From: Inquilinus ginsengisoli_A
GTDB taxonomy: Bacteria; Pseudomonadota; Alphaproteobacteria; DSM-16000; Inquilinaceae
Direction of reading: 5' to 3'
NCBI RefSeq assembly: GCF_031453975.1
Contig: NZ_JAVDPW010000003.1
Coordinates: 248,001-312,000, forward strand
Length of the DNA stretch: 64,000 nt
Of this stretch, positions 8,333-16,708 are shown piece by piece. The notes below the pieces were generated by a model. It was not told the origin of the DNA. It did no database searches and worked only from the letters and a program-made list of their open reading frames with translations. The translations under genes were made by a program, and so were the position numbers. The number at the start of each line of letters is the position of its first letter. Position 1 is the first letter of the stretch.

Positions 8333-10738
8333 ATGGCGATGACCGCGACGAAGGACGGCCAGAGGGCGGGCAGGCAGACGTTGCGCTACCGCGTCGACGG
8401 CATGGATTGCCCGAGCTGCGTCGGCAAGCTGGAGACGGCGCTGGGCCGGATCCAGGGTGTCAGCGGCGTCGAGGTCAATTTCGCCACCGGCCTGCTGGCC
8501 TTCGGCGCGGACAGGGCCGTCGCCGATGGCCATGCGGTGGAAGACAAGATCCGCGCCCTCGGCTTCACCCCCACCGCGATCGACGACAGTACCGCCACCA
8601 AGGCGCCGGCCGCGGCCGAGACCAGGCCGTGGTGGCAGGAGCGCAAGGCCCGGCTGGTCGGCTTCACCGGTCTGCTGCTGGCCGCCGCCTTCGCCGCCTC
8701 CACCGCGTTTCCGGCCGAGGCCGAATGGGCCTATGTCGCGGCGGCGCTGATCGGCCTGGTGCCGGTGGTGCGCCGCGCCGCCACCCTGGTCCGCTCCGGC
8801 TCGCCCTTCAGCATCGAGACGCTGATGGCGGTCGCCGCGATCGGCGCCATCGCCATCGGCGCCGCCTCGGAAGCCGCGGTCGTGGTGTTCCTGTTCGCCG
8901 TCGGCGAGCTCTTGGAGACCGTGGCCGCCGGCCGCGCCCGCCAGGGCATCAAGGCGCTGGTGTCGCTGGTGCCGCGCACCGCGCAGCGCGAGGTCGACGG
9001 TGCGCTGGCCGCCGTGCCGGTCGACGACCTCCGCATCGGCGACATCGTGCTGGTGCGCCCGGGCGACCGGGTGCCGGCCGACGGCACCATCACCGACGGC
9101 GCCTCCGACCTCGACGAATCCCCGATCACCGGCGAATCCGTGCCCGTGGCCAAGGCGGTGGGCGACGCCGTCTATGCCGGCAGCATCAATGCCGGCGGCG
9201 TGCTGCGGCTGAAGGTGACGCGGGGGGCGGCGGACAACACCATCGCCCGCATCATCCACATGGTCGAGGCGGCGCAGTCCAGCAAGGCGCCGACCGCCCG
9301 TTTCATCGACCGGTTCAGCGCCTGGTACACCCCGGCGGCGATGGCGGTGGCGGCGCTGGTGATCGCGGTGCCGCCGCTGGCCTTCGGCGGCGACTGGTCG
9401 GTCTGGGCCTATCGCGGCCTGTCGCTGCTGCTGATCGCCTGCCCCTGCGCCCTGGTGCTGTCGACCCCCGCGGCCATCGCCTCCGGCATCGCCGCCGGCA
9501 CCCGCCGCGGCCTGCTGATCAAGGGCGGCGCGGCGTTGGAGATGCTGGGCAAGGTCAAGGCCGTGGCCTTCGACAAGACCGGCACGCTGACCCGCGGCCG
9601 GCCGGAGGTGACCGACATCGTCGCGCTGGACGGAACCGAGGCAGACCTGCTGGCCCAGGCCGCCGCGGTCGAATCCGGCTCCAGCCACCCGCTGGCCCGC
9701 GCCATCCTCGACGCCGCCGTCGCGCGGGGCGTGGCGGTGCCTGCCGTGACCGAGGCCTCGGCCATTTCAGGCAAGGCGGTGCTGGGCCGGGTCGGCGGCG
9801 CGCTGCTGGCGGTGGGATCGCCGCGCTATGCCGCCGAGCGCGGGCCGCTGCCGGCCGATCTGGCGGGGCGCATCGCCGCGCTGGAAGGGCAGGGCAAGAC
9901 CGTGGTCGTGCTGCTGGCCGCCGGCCGGCCCCGCGGCTTGATCGCCCTGCGTGACGAGCCGCGCGAGGATGCGGTGGCGGCCATCGCGGCGCTGCGTCGG
10001 GCCGGCGTGCGCCCGGTGATGCTGACCGGCGACAACCGCCGCACCGGCGACGCCATCGCGGCCAAGCTCGGCATCGACGTGCAGGCCGAGCTGCTGCCGG
10101 ACGACAAGCTGGCGGCGATCGGCCGGCTGAAGGCGGCCGGCCCGGTGGCGATGGTCGGCGACGGCATCAACGATGCCCCGGCGCTGGCCGCCGCCTCAGT
10201 CGGCATCGCCATGGGCGGCGGCACCGACGTGGCGCTGGAGACGGCGGATGCGGCGCTGCTGAACAACCGCGCCACCGGCGTGGCCGAGCTGATCGGCCTG
10301 TCGCGCGCGACCCTGGCCAATATTCACCAGAACATCGCCTTCGCCCTCGGGCTGAAGGGGCTGTTCCTGGTGACCACGGTGCTGGGCGCGACCTCGCTGT
10401 GGATGGCGATCCTGGCCGACACCGGCGCGACGGTGCTGGTGACGCTGAACGCGCTGCGGCTGCTGCGCCCGCTGCCGGCGACGAAGGGTGCCGCCGTGGA
10501 GGCGGAGCATGCCCGCGGGCACGATCATGAGCACGGCCATGACCATGGGCACGATCACCGGCCGGCGCAGGTCACGGTGGTCGAGGCGGATGATTGCTGC
10601 GCCCATGGCGCCTGCAAGCCGGCGCCCCGCGCGGCAGTTCCGGCTGCCGACAGCGTCGCCTGCCGTGTCTGCCGTGCTGTGAACCAGGCCGCGGCGCGCT
10701 TCTGCAACCAGTGCGGCCAGGCGATCCTGCCGGGCTGA
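8333..10738 (+). CDS. P1B-type heavy-metal ATPase (Cd/Zn/Pb efflux) with C-terminal His-rich and zinc-ribbon tail
   Basis: 801 aa inner-membrane exporter. N-terminal HMA domain with GMDCPSC (about residues 22–28), TGES actuator motif, CPC in transmembrane segment 6 (LLIACPCALVLS, about 368), DKTGTLT phosphorylation site (about 415) and MVGDGINDAPAL hinge. CPC, the DCC...C motifs and the CadR-like regulator indicate divalent soft metals. The tail is unusual: a HDHEHGHDHGHDH run (about 725–740), DDCCAHGAC, then a CRVC...CNQCG zinc-ribbon at the very end. The ATG at 8333 has an AAGGGAG site at ideal distance. It is convergent with the MFS gene 4 bases away. Confidence 0.93.
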   Translation: MAMTATKDGQRAGRQTLRYRVDGMDCPSCVGKLETALGRIQGVSGVEVNFATGLLAFGADRAVADGHAVEDKIRALGFTPTAIDDSTATKAPAAAETRPWWQERKARLVGFTGLLLAAAFAASTAFPAEAEWAYVAAALIGLVPVVRRAATLVRSGSPFSIETLMAVAAIGAIAIGAASEAAVVVFLFAVGELLETVAAGRARQGIKALVSLVPRTAQREVDGALAAVPVDDLRIGDIVLVRPGDRVPADGTITDGASDLDESPITGESVPVAKAVGDAVYAGSINAGGVLRLKVTRGAADNTIARIIHMVEAAQSSKAPTARFIDRFSAWYTPAAMAVAALVIAVPPLAFGGDWSVWAYRGLSLLLIACPCALVLSTPAAIASGIAAGTRRGLLIKGGAALEMLGKVKAVAFDKTGTLTRGRPEVTDIVALDGTEADLLAQAAAVESGSSHPLARAILDAAVARGVAVPAVTEASAISGKAVLGRVGGALLAVGSPRYAAERGPLPADLAGRIAALEGQGKTVVVLLAAGRPRGLIALRDEPREDAVAAIAALRRAGVRPVMLTGDNRRTGDAIAAKLGIDVQAELLPDDKLAAIGRLKAAGPVAMVGDGINDAPALAAASVGIAMGGGTDVALETADAALLNNRATGVAELIGLSRATLANIHQNIAFALGLKGLFLVTTVLGATSLWMAILADTGATVLVTLNALRLLRPLPATKGAAVEAEHARGHDHEHGHDHGHDHRPAQVTVVEADDCCAHGACKPAPRAAVPAADSVACRVCRAVNQAAARFCNQCGQAILPG

Positions 10739-10742
10739 TGCC

Positions 10743-12056
10743 CTACACCGCCGCGGCTGGCAGGCCGGCGATATCGTCCTCGGCCGCGGCCGGGATCGGG
10801 TCGCGCACGATGATGACGTAGCCGACCGCAGCCACCAGGGCGACCGCGGCGCCGACCAGCAGGGCGGCGGTGAACGACCCGGTGCCCTGCAGGATGAAGC
10901 CGGTCACCATCGGCGCCAGGGCGCCGCCGATATAGCCGCCGAAATTCTGCACCGCGCCGAGCGAGGCGGTGCAATGCGCCGGCGCCGCCACCGGCGCCAT
11001 CGCCCAGGCCGAGGTCGAGGCGACGTAGAGCAGGAACAGCGAGATCGAGATGGCGATCACCGCGACGGTGAGGTTCGGCGTCAGCGCCGCCAGGGTGGTG
11101 AAGCCCGCGGTCGCCACCATCGCCCCGGCCATCGGGTATTTGCGGGAGTTCATCGGGGCCATGCCGCGGGTCACCAGCCAGTCGTTCAGCCGCCCGCCCA
11201 GGATGCTGCCGACCACGCCGCACAGGAACGGGATGGCGGCGACGATGCCGGTGCTGGCGATGCTGAGGTGCCGGTCCTGCTCCAGATACACCGGCAGCCA
11301 GGAGTTGTAGACCCAGGTGACGTAGATCACGCCGAAGAAGCCGAAGATCATGCCCCAGGTGGTGCGGAAGCCGAACAGCCGCTTCCACTCCGCCCAGGTG
11401 ACGCTGGCGCCCTGCGGGGCGGTGTCGCCCTCGGTCAAGTATTGCCGTTCCTCTTCGGTCAGCGCCACCTCGTTCGGGTTGCGGTGCAGGGCGTAGAAGG
11501 CGACGGCGACCACCAGGCCGAACAGGCCCATGATCGCGAACATCCAGCGCCAGCCGAAGGTCAGCATCAGGAAGGTCAGGATCGGGGCCGACAGCGCGGT
11601 GCCGAGGGTGGAGGAACAGTTCCAGATCCCGGTCGCGGTGCCGCGCAGCCGGACGTTGAACCAGTCGCGCACAATGCGGGCGCTGGTCGGGAATTGCGGC
11701 GCCTCGCCCAGCCCCAGCACCATGCGGATGCCGAAGAACTGGGTGAAGTTCTGCACCAGCCCGCCGGCCACCTGGGCCAGCGACCACAGACCCAGGCTCA
11801 GCGCCAGCATCAGCCGCGGCCCCAGCCGGTCCACCAGCGCCCCGGCCGGCAGCTGGGCGAAGGCATAGGCCCACAGGAAGGCGGACAGCAGCAGCCCCAT
11901 CTCGGCGGGCGAGAAGCCCAGATCGTGGCTGATCAGGGGGTTGGCGACGGCCAGCGTCGCCCGGTCGATGTAGTTGACGACACCGCTGAGCACCAGCAGC
12001 GCCAGCGCGGTGTATTGGACGGTCTTGATGCGGGCCGATCTCGGGAGAGCCGCCAT
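10743..12056 (-). CDS. MFS transporter, anion:cation symporter-like
   Basis: 437 aa with twelve predicted membrane segments. After TM1 it has NYIDRATLAVANPL and, in loop 2–3, GALVDRLGPR, the MFS motif A region. This N-terminal NYIDR pattern is typical of the ACS family (hexuronate, galactonate, phthalate-type permeases). It is likely an inner-membrane proton symporter for an organic acid anion; the substrate is unknown. No catabolic genes are beside it, and the next rightward gene is a divergent isochorismatase-like hydrolase. Confidence 0.87.
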   Translation of the reverse strand: MAALPRSARIKTVQYTALALLVLSGVVNYIDRATLAVANPLISHDLGFSPAEMGLLLSAFLWAYAFAQLPAGALVDRLGPRLMLALSLGLWSLAQVAGGLVQNFTQFFGIRMVLGLGEAPQFPTSARIVRDWFNVRLRGTATGIWNCSSTLGTALSAPILTFLMLTFGWRWMFAIMGLFGLVVAVAFYALHRNPNEVALTEEERQYLTEGDTAPQGASVTWAEWKRLFGFRTTWGMIFGFFGVIYVTWVYNSWLPVYLEQDRHLSIASTGIVAAIPFLCGVVGSILGGRLNDWLVTRGMAPMNSRKYPMAGAMVATAGFTTLAALTPNLTVAVIAISISLFLLYVASTSAWAMAPVAAPAHCTASLGAVQNFGGYIGGALAPMVTGFILQGTGSFTAALLVGAAVALVAAVGYVIIVRDPIPAAAEDDIAGLPAAAV

Positions 12057-12304
12057 GAATCGTTTCCTCCGCCATCGCCTTTGCGATCGTTGAGTCGAAG
12101 CCTGGGACGGGGAAAAGCGAATTGCCAGACAAATCGATGGGGACAGGGTCCTAGGGGAGGGGAAGGGTCAGGGCTCGAGAGGGGGCGACGTGTGGCCCCC
12201 GGGAATTGATCGGCTGTGCTACTAATCACGCAGGGGCCGAGTTCGTGGTCCCTGAAGCGGGCGCGACGGACAGCCATCACTGACAACCGGTTCAGCAGCC
12301 CATC

Positions 12305-12778
12305 ATGAAACAAGCCCTCTTGATCGTCGACACCCAGCCCAGCTTTCCCGTCCCGGCGGAGATCGTGCAGGGGATCGGCAGGCTGAGCGCGGTCATCCAC
12401 AGCGTGGCCACGGTCGAGCGGCATGACGAATCCATCACGCCGTTCGAACGCCAGCTCGGCTGGAAGCCCAGCAAGGACGATGTCAGCCTCGTCGCCGCCG
12501 ACCGCGTCTTCATCAAGCACGGCTACCTGCCGCCCCCGGCGGCGATCGATTATCTCGCCGGGCTGAAGGTCGACCGCGTGCTGGTCTGCGGCATCCAGGC
12601 CGAGACCTGCGTCCTGGCCGCAGGCTTCGCCCTGTTCGATGCCGGGCTGCAGCCCACGCTGCTGAAATGGCTGGCCGTCGGGTCGTCGCTCGACCCCTCG
12701 GGCGACCTCGGTGCGCGGCTGTGGGCGCACCATTTCGGCGCCGTGCTGTCGAGCCCCGACCAGCTCGGCCTCGGCTGA
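12305..12778 (+). CDS. Isochorismatase-family cysteine hydrolase
   Basis: 157 aa, somewhat shorter than the usual 180–210. The catalytic triad is visible: Asp in LLIVDTQPSF, Lys in DRVFIKHGYL, and Cys in VLVCGIQAETCVLAAGF. The family includes nicotinamidases, N-carbamoylsarcosine amidases and isochorismatases; this short form cannot be assigned a substrate. The ATG at 12305 follows 248 bases with no other gene. It ends 5 bases from the convergent NmrA-like gene. Confidence 0.83.
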   Translation: MKQALLIVDTQPSFPVPAEIVQGIGRLSAVIHSVATVERHDESITPFERQLGWKPSKDDVSLVAADRVFIKHGYLPPPAAIDYLAGLKVDRVLVCGIQAETCVLAAGFALFDAGLQPTLLKWLAVGSSLDPSGDLGARLWAHHFGAVLSSPDQLGLG

Positions 12779-12783
12779 CGCCG

Positions 12784-13878
12784 CTACAGCCGACCCTTGC
12801 GCCTGTCCTCCACCAGCTTAAGCAGGGGAGGGTGCTTGAACAGGTTTTCCGGCTGGACCCGGTCCCAGAGGCTGCCTTGGCCGAGGTCGCGTCCGGCCTG
12901 ATCTTCCCGGCGGAGCCACTCCTCGACGCTGCGGATGCGATTGGGATGGATCTCGTCCAGCAGCGTGTAGTCGCGCTGGACGATGCCGTGCTTCCACAGG
13001 GTCCAGAAGCCGGTGAAGTTGTCGCGGAAGCTCATGGTGCTCTTGTCGTCGGGATCCGCGTTGTATCCGGCCGGCAGGTCGGCCGAGTTTTTCAGCGGGC
13101 CGTGCCAATAGGCGTCCAGTTCCGTGTCGATGTATCGCGCCGGGTGTCCCGTCACCGCCTCGAACGCCGCAGCGAGTTTGTGATAGTCGACCTGCTCGAT
13201 CGCGACTTCGAGATCGAGGCCGTTCGCCCGCTCGGGATGGTCGAACAGCCAGCGGGCGTAGTATCCGCAATCCGCCAGCGCGACATGGGGCACCGTACCG
13301 TTGCCCAGCGGCACCCGCCAGGTCACGACGCCGTCTTCCACGGTGGGCGACATCGGCGTCATCGCCGAGATCGCCATCTCCATATAGGGCCCGGTGGTGA
13401 ACACCGCCGCAGCCATCCGGTCCCGGTTCGCCTGGTTCTGGAACAGGATCCATTCGCCGATGCGGCCCTTGCCGTCGTAATGGCCCGTGCGGAACCTGGA
13501 ATCGTATCCGGCTTTCTTCAGCGCGTAGTCCAGGTTGCCGTAGACGAAGAGCTTGATCCCTTCCTCGATGGCGATCTCGTAGCTGCGGATAGCCCAGTAC
13601 ATCTCGGTCTTTTCGCCGGTGTTGAAGCCATCGATGTTGATATAGGCGCCGTCGCAGCCGCGGAAGCCGCGCCGCAGCGTGTCTTCATCGGCGAAGCTGC
13701 CTTCGACGATCTCGACAGGACCCAGCGCCAGCAGCGCCTTCGCCCGGCGGGAGGTGGCGTCGCGGCTCAGCGCCCGGACGGCGTATTTCCCGTCGGCGAC
13801 CAGGGCGCCGATCACCGGCAGGCCCTGCGCGCCGGTGCCGCCGACGACGAAGATCCGGGAGGGGGAGCGGATGGTCAT
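12784..13878 (-). CDS. NmrA-like NAD(P)-binding protein
   Basis: 364 aa. The N-terminus IFVVGGTGAQGLPVIGAL is a GxxGxxG dinucleotide-binding motif of the NmrA/atypical SDR group. Members act as redox-sensing regulators or as reductases of quinones and other electrophiles. It is longer than the core family (about 300 aa) because of a C-terminal helical extension (NFTGFWTLWKHG onward). Start chosen at MTIRSPSRIFVV. It is the last of three leftward genes controlled from the HxlR intergenic region; the gap to the upstream crotonase-family gene is 52 bases. Confidence 0.85.
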   Translation of the reverse strand: MTIRSPSRIFVVGGTGAQGLPVIGALVADGKYAVRALSRDATSRRAKALLALGPVEIVEGSFADEDTLRRGFRGCDGAYINIDGFNTGEKTEMYWAIRSYEIAIEEGIKLFVYGNLDYALKKAGYDSRFRTGHYDGKGRIGEWILFQNQANRDRMAAAVFTTGPYMEMAISAMTPMSPTVEDGVVTWRVPLGNGTVPHVALADCGYYARWLFDHPERANGLDLEVAIEQVDYHKLAAAFEAVTGHPARYIDTELDAYWHGPLKNSADLPAGYNADPDDKSTMSFRDNFTGFWTLWKHGIVQRDYTLLDEIHPNRIRSVEEWLRREDQAGRDLGQGSLWDRVQPENLFKHPPLLKLVEDRRKGRL

Positions 13879-13930
13879 GGATGTCTCCGTATCCTTGATC
13901 GAACAGGGCGCCGGGTTCAGTTGCCCCGGT

Positions 13931-14896
13931 TCAGTCGCCATGGAAGACCGGCGGGCGGCCTTCCGCCTGTGCGGTGACGCCTTCGATGAAATCCCGGGTG
14001 CGGTAGAGCGCTCCGTATTGGGCGCCGAGCTGGGAGAAAGCGGCCGCCTCGCCGGCGTCGATCGCCAGATGCGCCGACACCAGCGTGGTCTGCACGCCGA
14101 GCGGCCCGCAGGCCGCGATCCTGCCGGCGATCTCCACCGCCCGGGCGAGGGCGGCCTCGGGCGTCGCGGCAATCTCCTGCAGCGTGCCGATGCGATACGC
14201 ATCCTCCGCGGTCCAGTGATCGCCGGTCAGCATGTATCGCATGGCGTTGCCCCAGCCCGCCTCGCGGACGAAGCGCACGGTCGACCCGCCGCCGGGAAAG
14301 CGGCCATGCGTGTTCTCATCCTGGCCGAACCGGGTGCCGGCCGCCGCTACCCGGATATCCGCGGCCAGGAACAGCTCATGCCCCAGGTTCCAGGTGTCGC
14401 CATGGACGGCGACGATCAGGGGCTTGGTGCGCTGGGCCGGGCCATAGCTCAGCGGATTGACGATGCGGGTCAGGCCGGACAGGGGATTGCCCGTCTTCGC
14501 CGCGGCCCGGAAGCCCTCGACATCGATGCCGCGGGAAAAATTGTCGCCATGGCCGAACAGGATGGCCGCCCGCAGCGACGGGTCGTGGTCGTAATCGTAG
14601 AAGGCCCGCGCCAGGGCCTGGAAGGTCTCGGGGTCGACGCGGTTCTGTACATCCGGTCGGTTGAGGCCGAACAGCGCCACCTGGTCGCGGCGTTCGATGG
14701 TCAGCTTGACGTCCGGCCCCGGCGGCACCTCGGCCAGGGTGGTGGGCGGCACAGCCGCCTCGGCTGCAGCCTGGGGCTGCGGGCCCTGGTCCGCGCCCAG
14801 GGCAGAGGTCGCCGCGAGGGTCGCGGGGATGGCTGCGGCGATGGCTGCGGTGGTTTTGATCAGGTCACGGCGGGCGATCACGGGATCTGTCTCCAT
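13931..14896 (-). CDS. Crotonase-family (enoyl-CoA hydratase/isomerase-like) protein with Tat signal
   Basis: 321 aa. The first 35 residues look like a twin-arginine signal: ARRDLIKTTAAIAAAIPATL followed by an alanine-rich stretch ending ALGAD. The remainder is a crotonase fold: VALFGLNRPDVQNRVD, AILFGHGDNFSRGIDV (oxyanion-hole region), PLIVAVHGDTWNLGHELFLA (second oxyanion segment) and FPGGGSTVRFVREAG. Crotonases act on cytoplasmic CoA thioesters, so an exported copy is odd. It sits between a membrane protein (gap 64) and the NmrA-like gene (gap 52), apparently one operon. Whether the catalytic acid residues remain is not certain from sequence alone. Confidence 0.85.
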   Translation of the reverse strand: METDPVIARRDLIKTTAAIAAAIPATLAATSALGADQGPQPQAAAEAAVPPTTLAEVPPGPDVKLTIERRDQVALFGLNRPDVQNRVDPETFQALARAFYDYDHDPSLRAAILFGHGDNFSRGIDVEGFRAAAKTGNPLSGLTRIVNPLSYGPAQRTKPLIVAVHGDTWNLGHELFLAADIRVAAAGTRFGQDENTHGRFPGGGSTVRFVREAGWGNAMRYMLTGDHWTAEDAYRIGTLQEIAATPEAALARAVEIAGRIAACGPLGVQTTLVSAHLAIDAGEAAAFSQLGAQYGALYRTRDFIEGVTAQAEGRPPVFHGD

Positions 14897-14960
14897 GGGG
14901 CCATGCTTCGGTTCTGCCGGCCCGTTGCGGGCCGGGATGCGGCCGAAAGTCCAGTTTCCG

Positions 14961-15797
14961 TCATGCGGCGATCGCCGCCGCCGGCCGCCGGCACCGCAGC
15001 AACTGGCGCACCGACAGGGCGTGCAGGACCAGGGAGCTGGGAACGGTGAAGGCCGGGATGATACCGATCGGGTACGCCGCGATCGTCAGATTGGGGTGAT
15101 CGATGGCGAGGTGCTGGAACGGCCCGGGCGTGGTCAGGGCCCCCATGGCAAGCGCGACGATCAGATCCGTCGTGCCGAAGAGGTTCCAAAGCAGGGCCGC
15201 CCGGGGGCTGTCCGGCCGGCCGCTGGCCAGCATCACGGCGGTCGGCAGGGCCATCAGCCCGGTGATCACGTCGCCGATGCCGGCGGGCAGGGCGAAGACG
15301 CCCGGCATAGCCCCGGCCAGCCAGTTCGCCAGGAAGACCGCGCCGATCACTCGGTAGAACTGGACGCCGATCAGCCAGGTCGCGGGCATCGCATCCAGCA
15401 GCGTGCCGATCCGGCGCGAACGGCCCAGGAGCGTGATCACGACCGCCGTCGGCACGATGATCATCACCGGCAGCAGCGGAATGGTCGTGGCACCGGGCAG
15501 AAGCAGGCCGTCGGCGACGATCGCCCACGCCACGCCATGCCAGAGGGTGAGCGGCACCGCGATCGCCAGCCAGGTCCACGCCCGCTCCGACGCCGTCAGG
15601 GACGTTCGCGCCAGCCCGGCCCAGGTTCCGCTGAGCAGGATGAGATGCACGGCGATCCGCGCGACGACCACCGACAGACCCGAACGTTGCAGCCCTGGAA
15701 GGGCGACGAGCGCTGCGAACCAGAGGCCCGCTGCGATGATGCTGCCGGCAAATGCGAGTGTCGGAGTGACAGAAAAAGCGCCGTTGTTCTGCGCCAA
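14961..15797 (-). CDS. Multi-pass membrane protein of unknown function
   Basis: About 278 aa from a TTG start at 15797, which has AAGAGGAC about five bases upstream. The frame is open further upstream, but that part would run through the operator palindrome. About eight hydrophobic segments (for example LAFAGSIIAAGLWFAALVAL, VVVARIAVHLILLSGTWAGL, PLLPVMIIVPTAVVITLLG). I recognise no domain. It is the first gene of the leftward operon under the HxlR-type palindromes. A partner membrane component for the exported crotonase homolog is possible but unproven. Confidence 0.7.
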   Translation of the reverse strand: MAQNNGAFSVTPTLAFAGSIIAAGLWFAALVALPGLQRSGLSVVVARIAVHLILLSGTWAGLARTSLTASERAWTWLAIAVPLTLWHGVAWAIVADGLLLPGATTIPLLPVMIIVPTAVVITLLGRSRRIGTLLDAMPATWLIGVQFYRVIGAVFLANWLAGAMPGVFALPAGIGDVITGLMALPTAVMLASGRPDSPRAALLWNLFGTTDLIVALAMGALTTPGPFQHLAIDHPNLTIAAYPIGIIPAFTVPSSLVLHALSVRQLLRCRRPAAAIAA

Positions 15798-15917
15798 GGC
15801 AAGGTCCTCTTGTTTGGAGGAAATCGGTGATGTTTGTGTCGATCGGTTCCGGCCCGGATTGGATCGAGGGGCCGCATCGCCATCGGCATCGGGTTGAGCC
15901 TTGATGTTCAGCGAGTT

Positions 15918-15942
15918 CTTCACTCTTATAATAAGAGTGAAG
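15918..15942. promoter_or_regulatory. Operator palindrome 1 (HxlR regulator candidate site)
   Basis: A perfect 25-bp palindrome: 12-base arms CTTCACTCTTAT and ATAAGAGTGAAG around a single A. It is 121 bases upstream of the membrane-protein start and 138 bases upstream of the HxlR gene. Its core CTCTTAT-n-ATAAGAG recurs exactly in the second site at 16025–16041. Confidence 0.8.
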
Positions 15943-16024
15943 ATGATGGCAAGCGATTTATCGACTGGCATGCCCGCCCGGTATTGCCGTCTCGCGGACA
16001 CCGCCATTGAACCAAACGAGAACA

Positions 16025-16041
16025 GCTCTTATGATAAGAGC
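16025..16041. promoter_or_regulatory. Operator palindrome 2 (HxlR regulator candidate site)
   Basis: A perfect 17-bp palindrome: GCTCTTAT and ATAAGAGC around G. It shares the CTCTTAT-n-ATAAGAG core with site 1; the centres are 103 bp apart. It ends 38 bases before the HxlR start codon, well placed for autoregulation. Confidence 0.8.
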
Positions 16042-16079
16042 CGCTGGAGCAGATTTTCGGACAGATCGGAAGGGATTCA

Positions 16080-16604
16080 ATGCGCTCGAAAGGGTTCGAC
16101 GGCATGACGTGTTCGATCGCCGGCGTCATGGCGGCGATCGGCGATCGCTGGGGTCTGCTGATCCTGCGGGACCTGGTGTGCGGCCTCAGCCGATACGAGG
16201 ATTTCCGCCAGTCATCCGGGGTGACCAATGCGACGCTCAGCGATCGGCTGAAGCATCTGGAGGCGAACGGCCTGATCGAGCGGCGGCGCTACCAGGCCAG
16301 CCCGGAACGGTTCGAATATGTGCTGACCCCGAAGGGGTGGCAGATCGCCCCCGTCATGCCGGTGCTCGCCCAGATCGGGGATCGCCTTGATGTGTCCGGG
16401 GCGTCGGCGCCGCCGATGACCTTCGTGAACCGCAAAACCGGCGCCGAGCTGCGCTGGGGGTTCATCGACCAGCAGACCGGCGAGCAGGTGAGCCCCGCCG
16501 ACCTCGACATCCTGCCAGGCCCCGGTGCGGACGATCTGGTGCGCTGGCGGTTGTCCCACCGGGGCGGCCGTCCTGGCGGCAAGGTGGACGACGCTGCCGG
16601 CTGA
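16080..16604 (+). CDS. HxlR-family transcriptional regulator
   Basis: 174 aa. Winged HTH of the HxlR/DUF24 family: GMTCSIAGVMAAIGDRWGLL, then YEDFRQSSGVTNATLSDRLKHLEANGLIERRRY. Cys11 is in the position of the redox/electrophile-sensing cysteine of YodB, CatR and HypR. A C-terminal tail of about 60 residues (from residue 115) goes beyond the minimal domain. It is divergent from the membrane protein–crotonase–NmrA operon. The two shared-core palindromes between them are probably its operators, giving autoregulation plus control of the operon, by analogy with quinone/aldehyde-responsive HxlR members. Confidence 0.9.
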   Translation: MRSKGFDGMTCSIAGVMAAIGDRWGLLILRDLVCGLSRYEDFRQSSGVTNATLSDRLKHLEANGLIERRRYQASPERFEYVLTPKGWQIAPVMPVLAQIGDRLDVSGASAPPMTFVNRKTGAELRWGFIDQQTGEQVSPADLDILPGPGADDLVRWRLSHRGGRPGGKVDDAAG

Positions 16605-16708
16605 CTCAGCCAGGGTTGTGGCGGATATCATGGAGGGTGTCTGGCGTCTGTTCCGCCTACGCTCCAAGCCGCCGATCATCCGCCAGACCCTAGGGACCGC
16701 CCCGCCCG

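Noticed and set aside
15798..16007. Extended N-terminus of the membrane protein up to 16007
   Set aside because: It would translate the operator palindrome; the TTG at 15797 has a better ribosome site.
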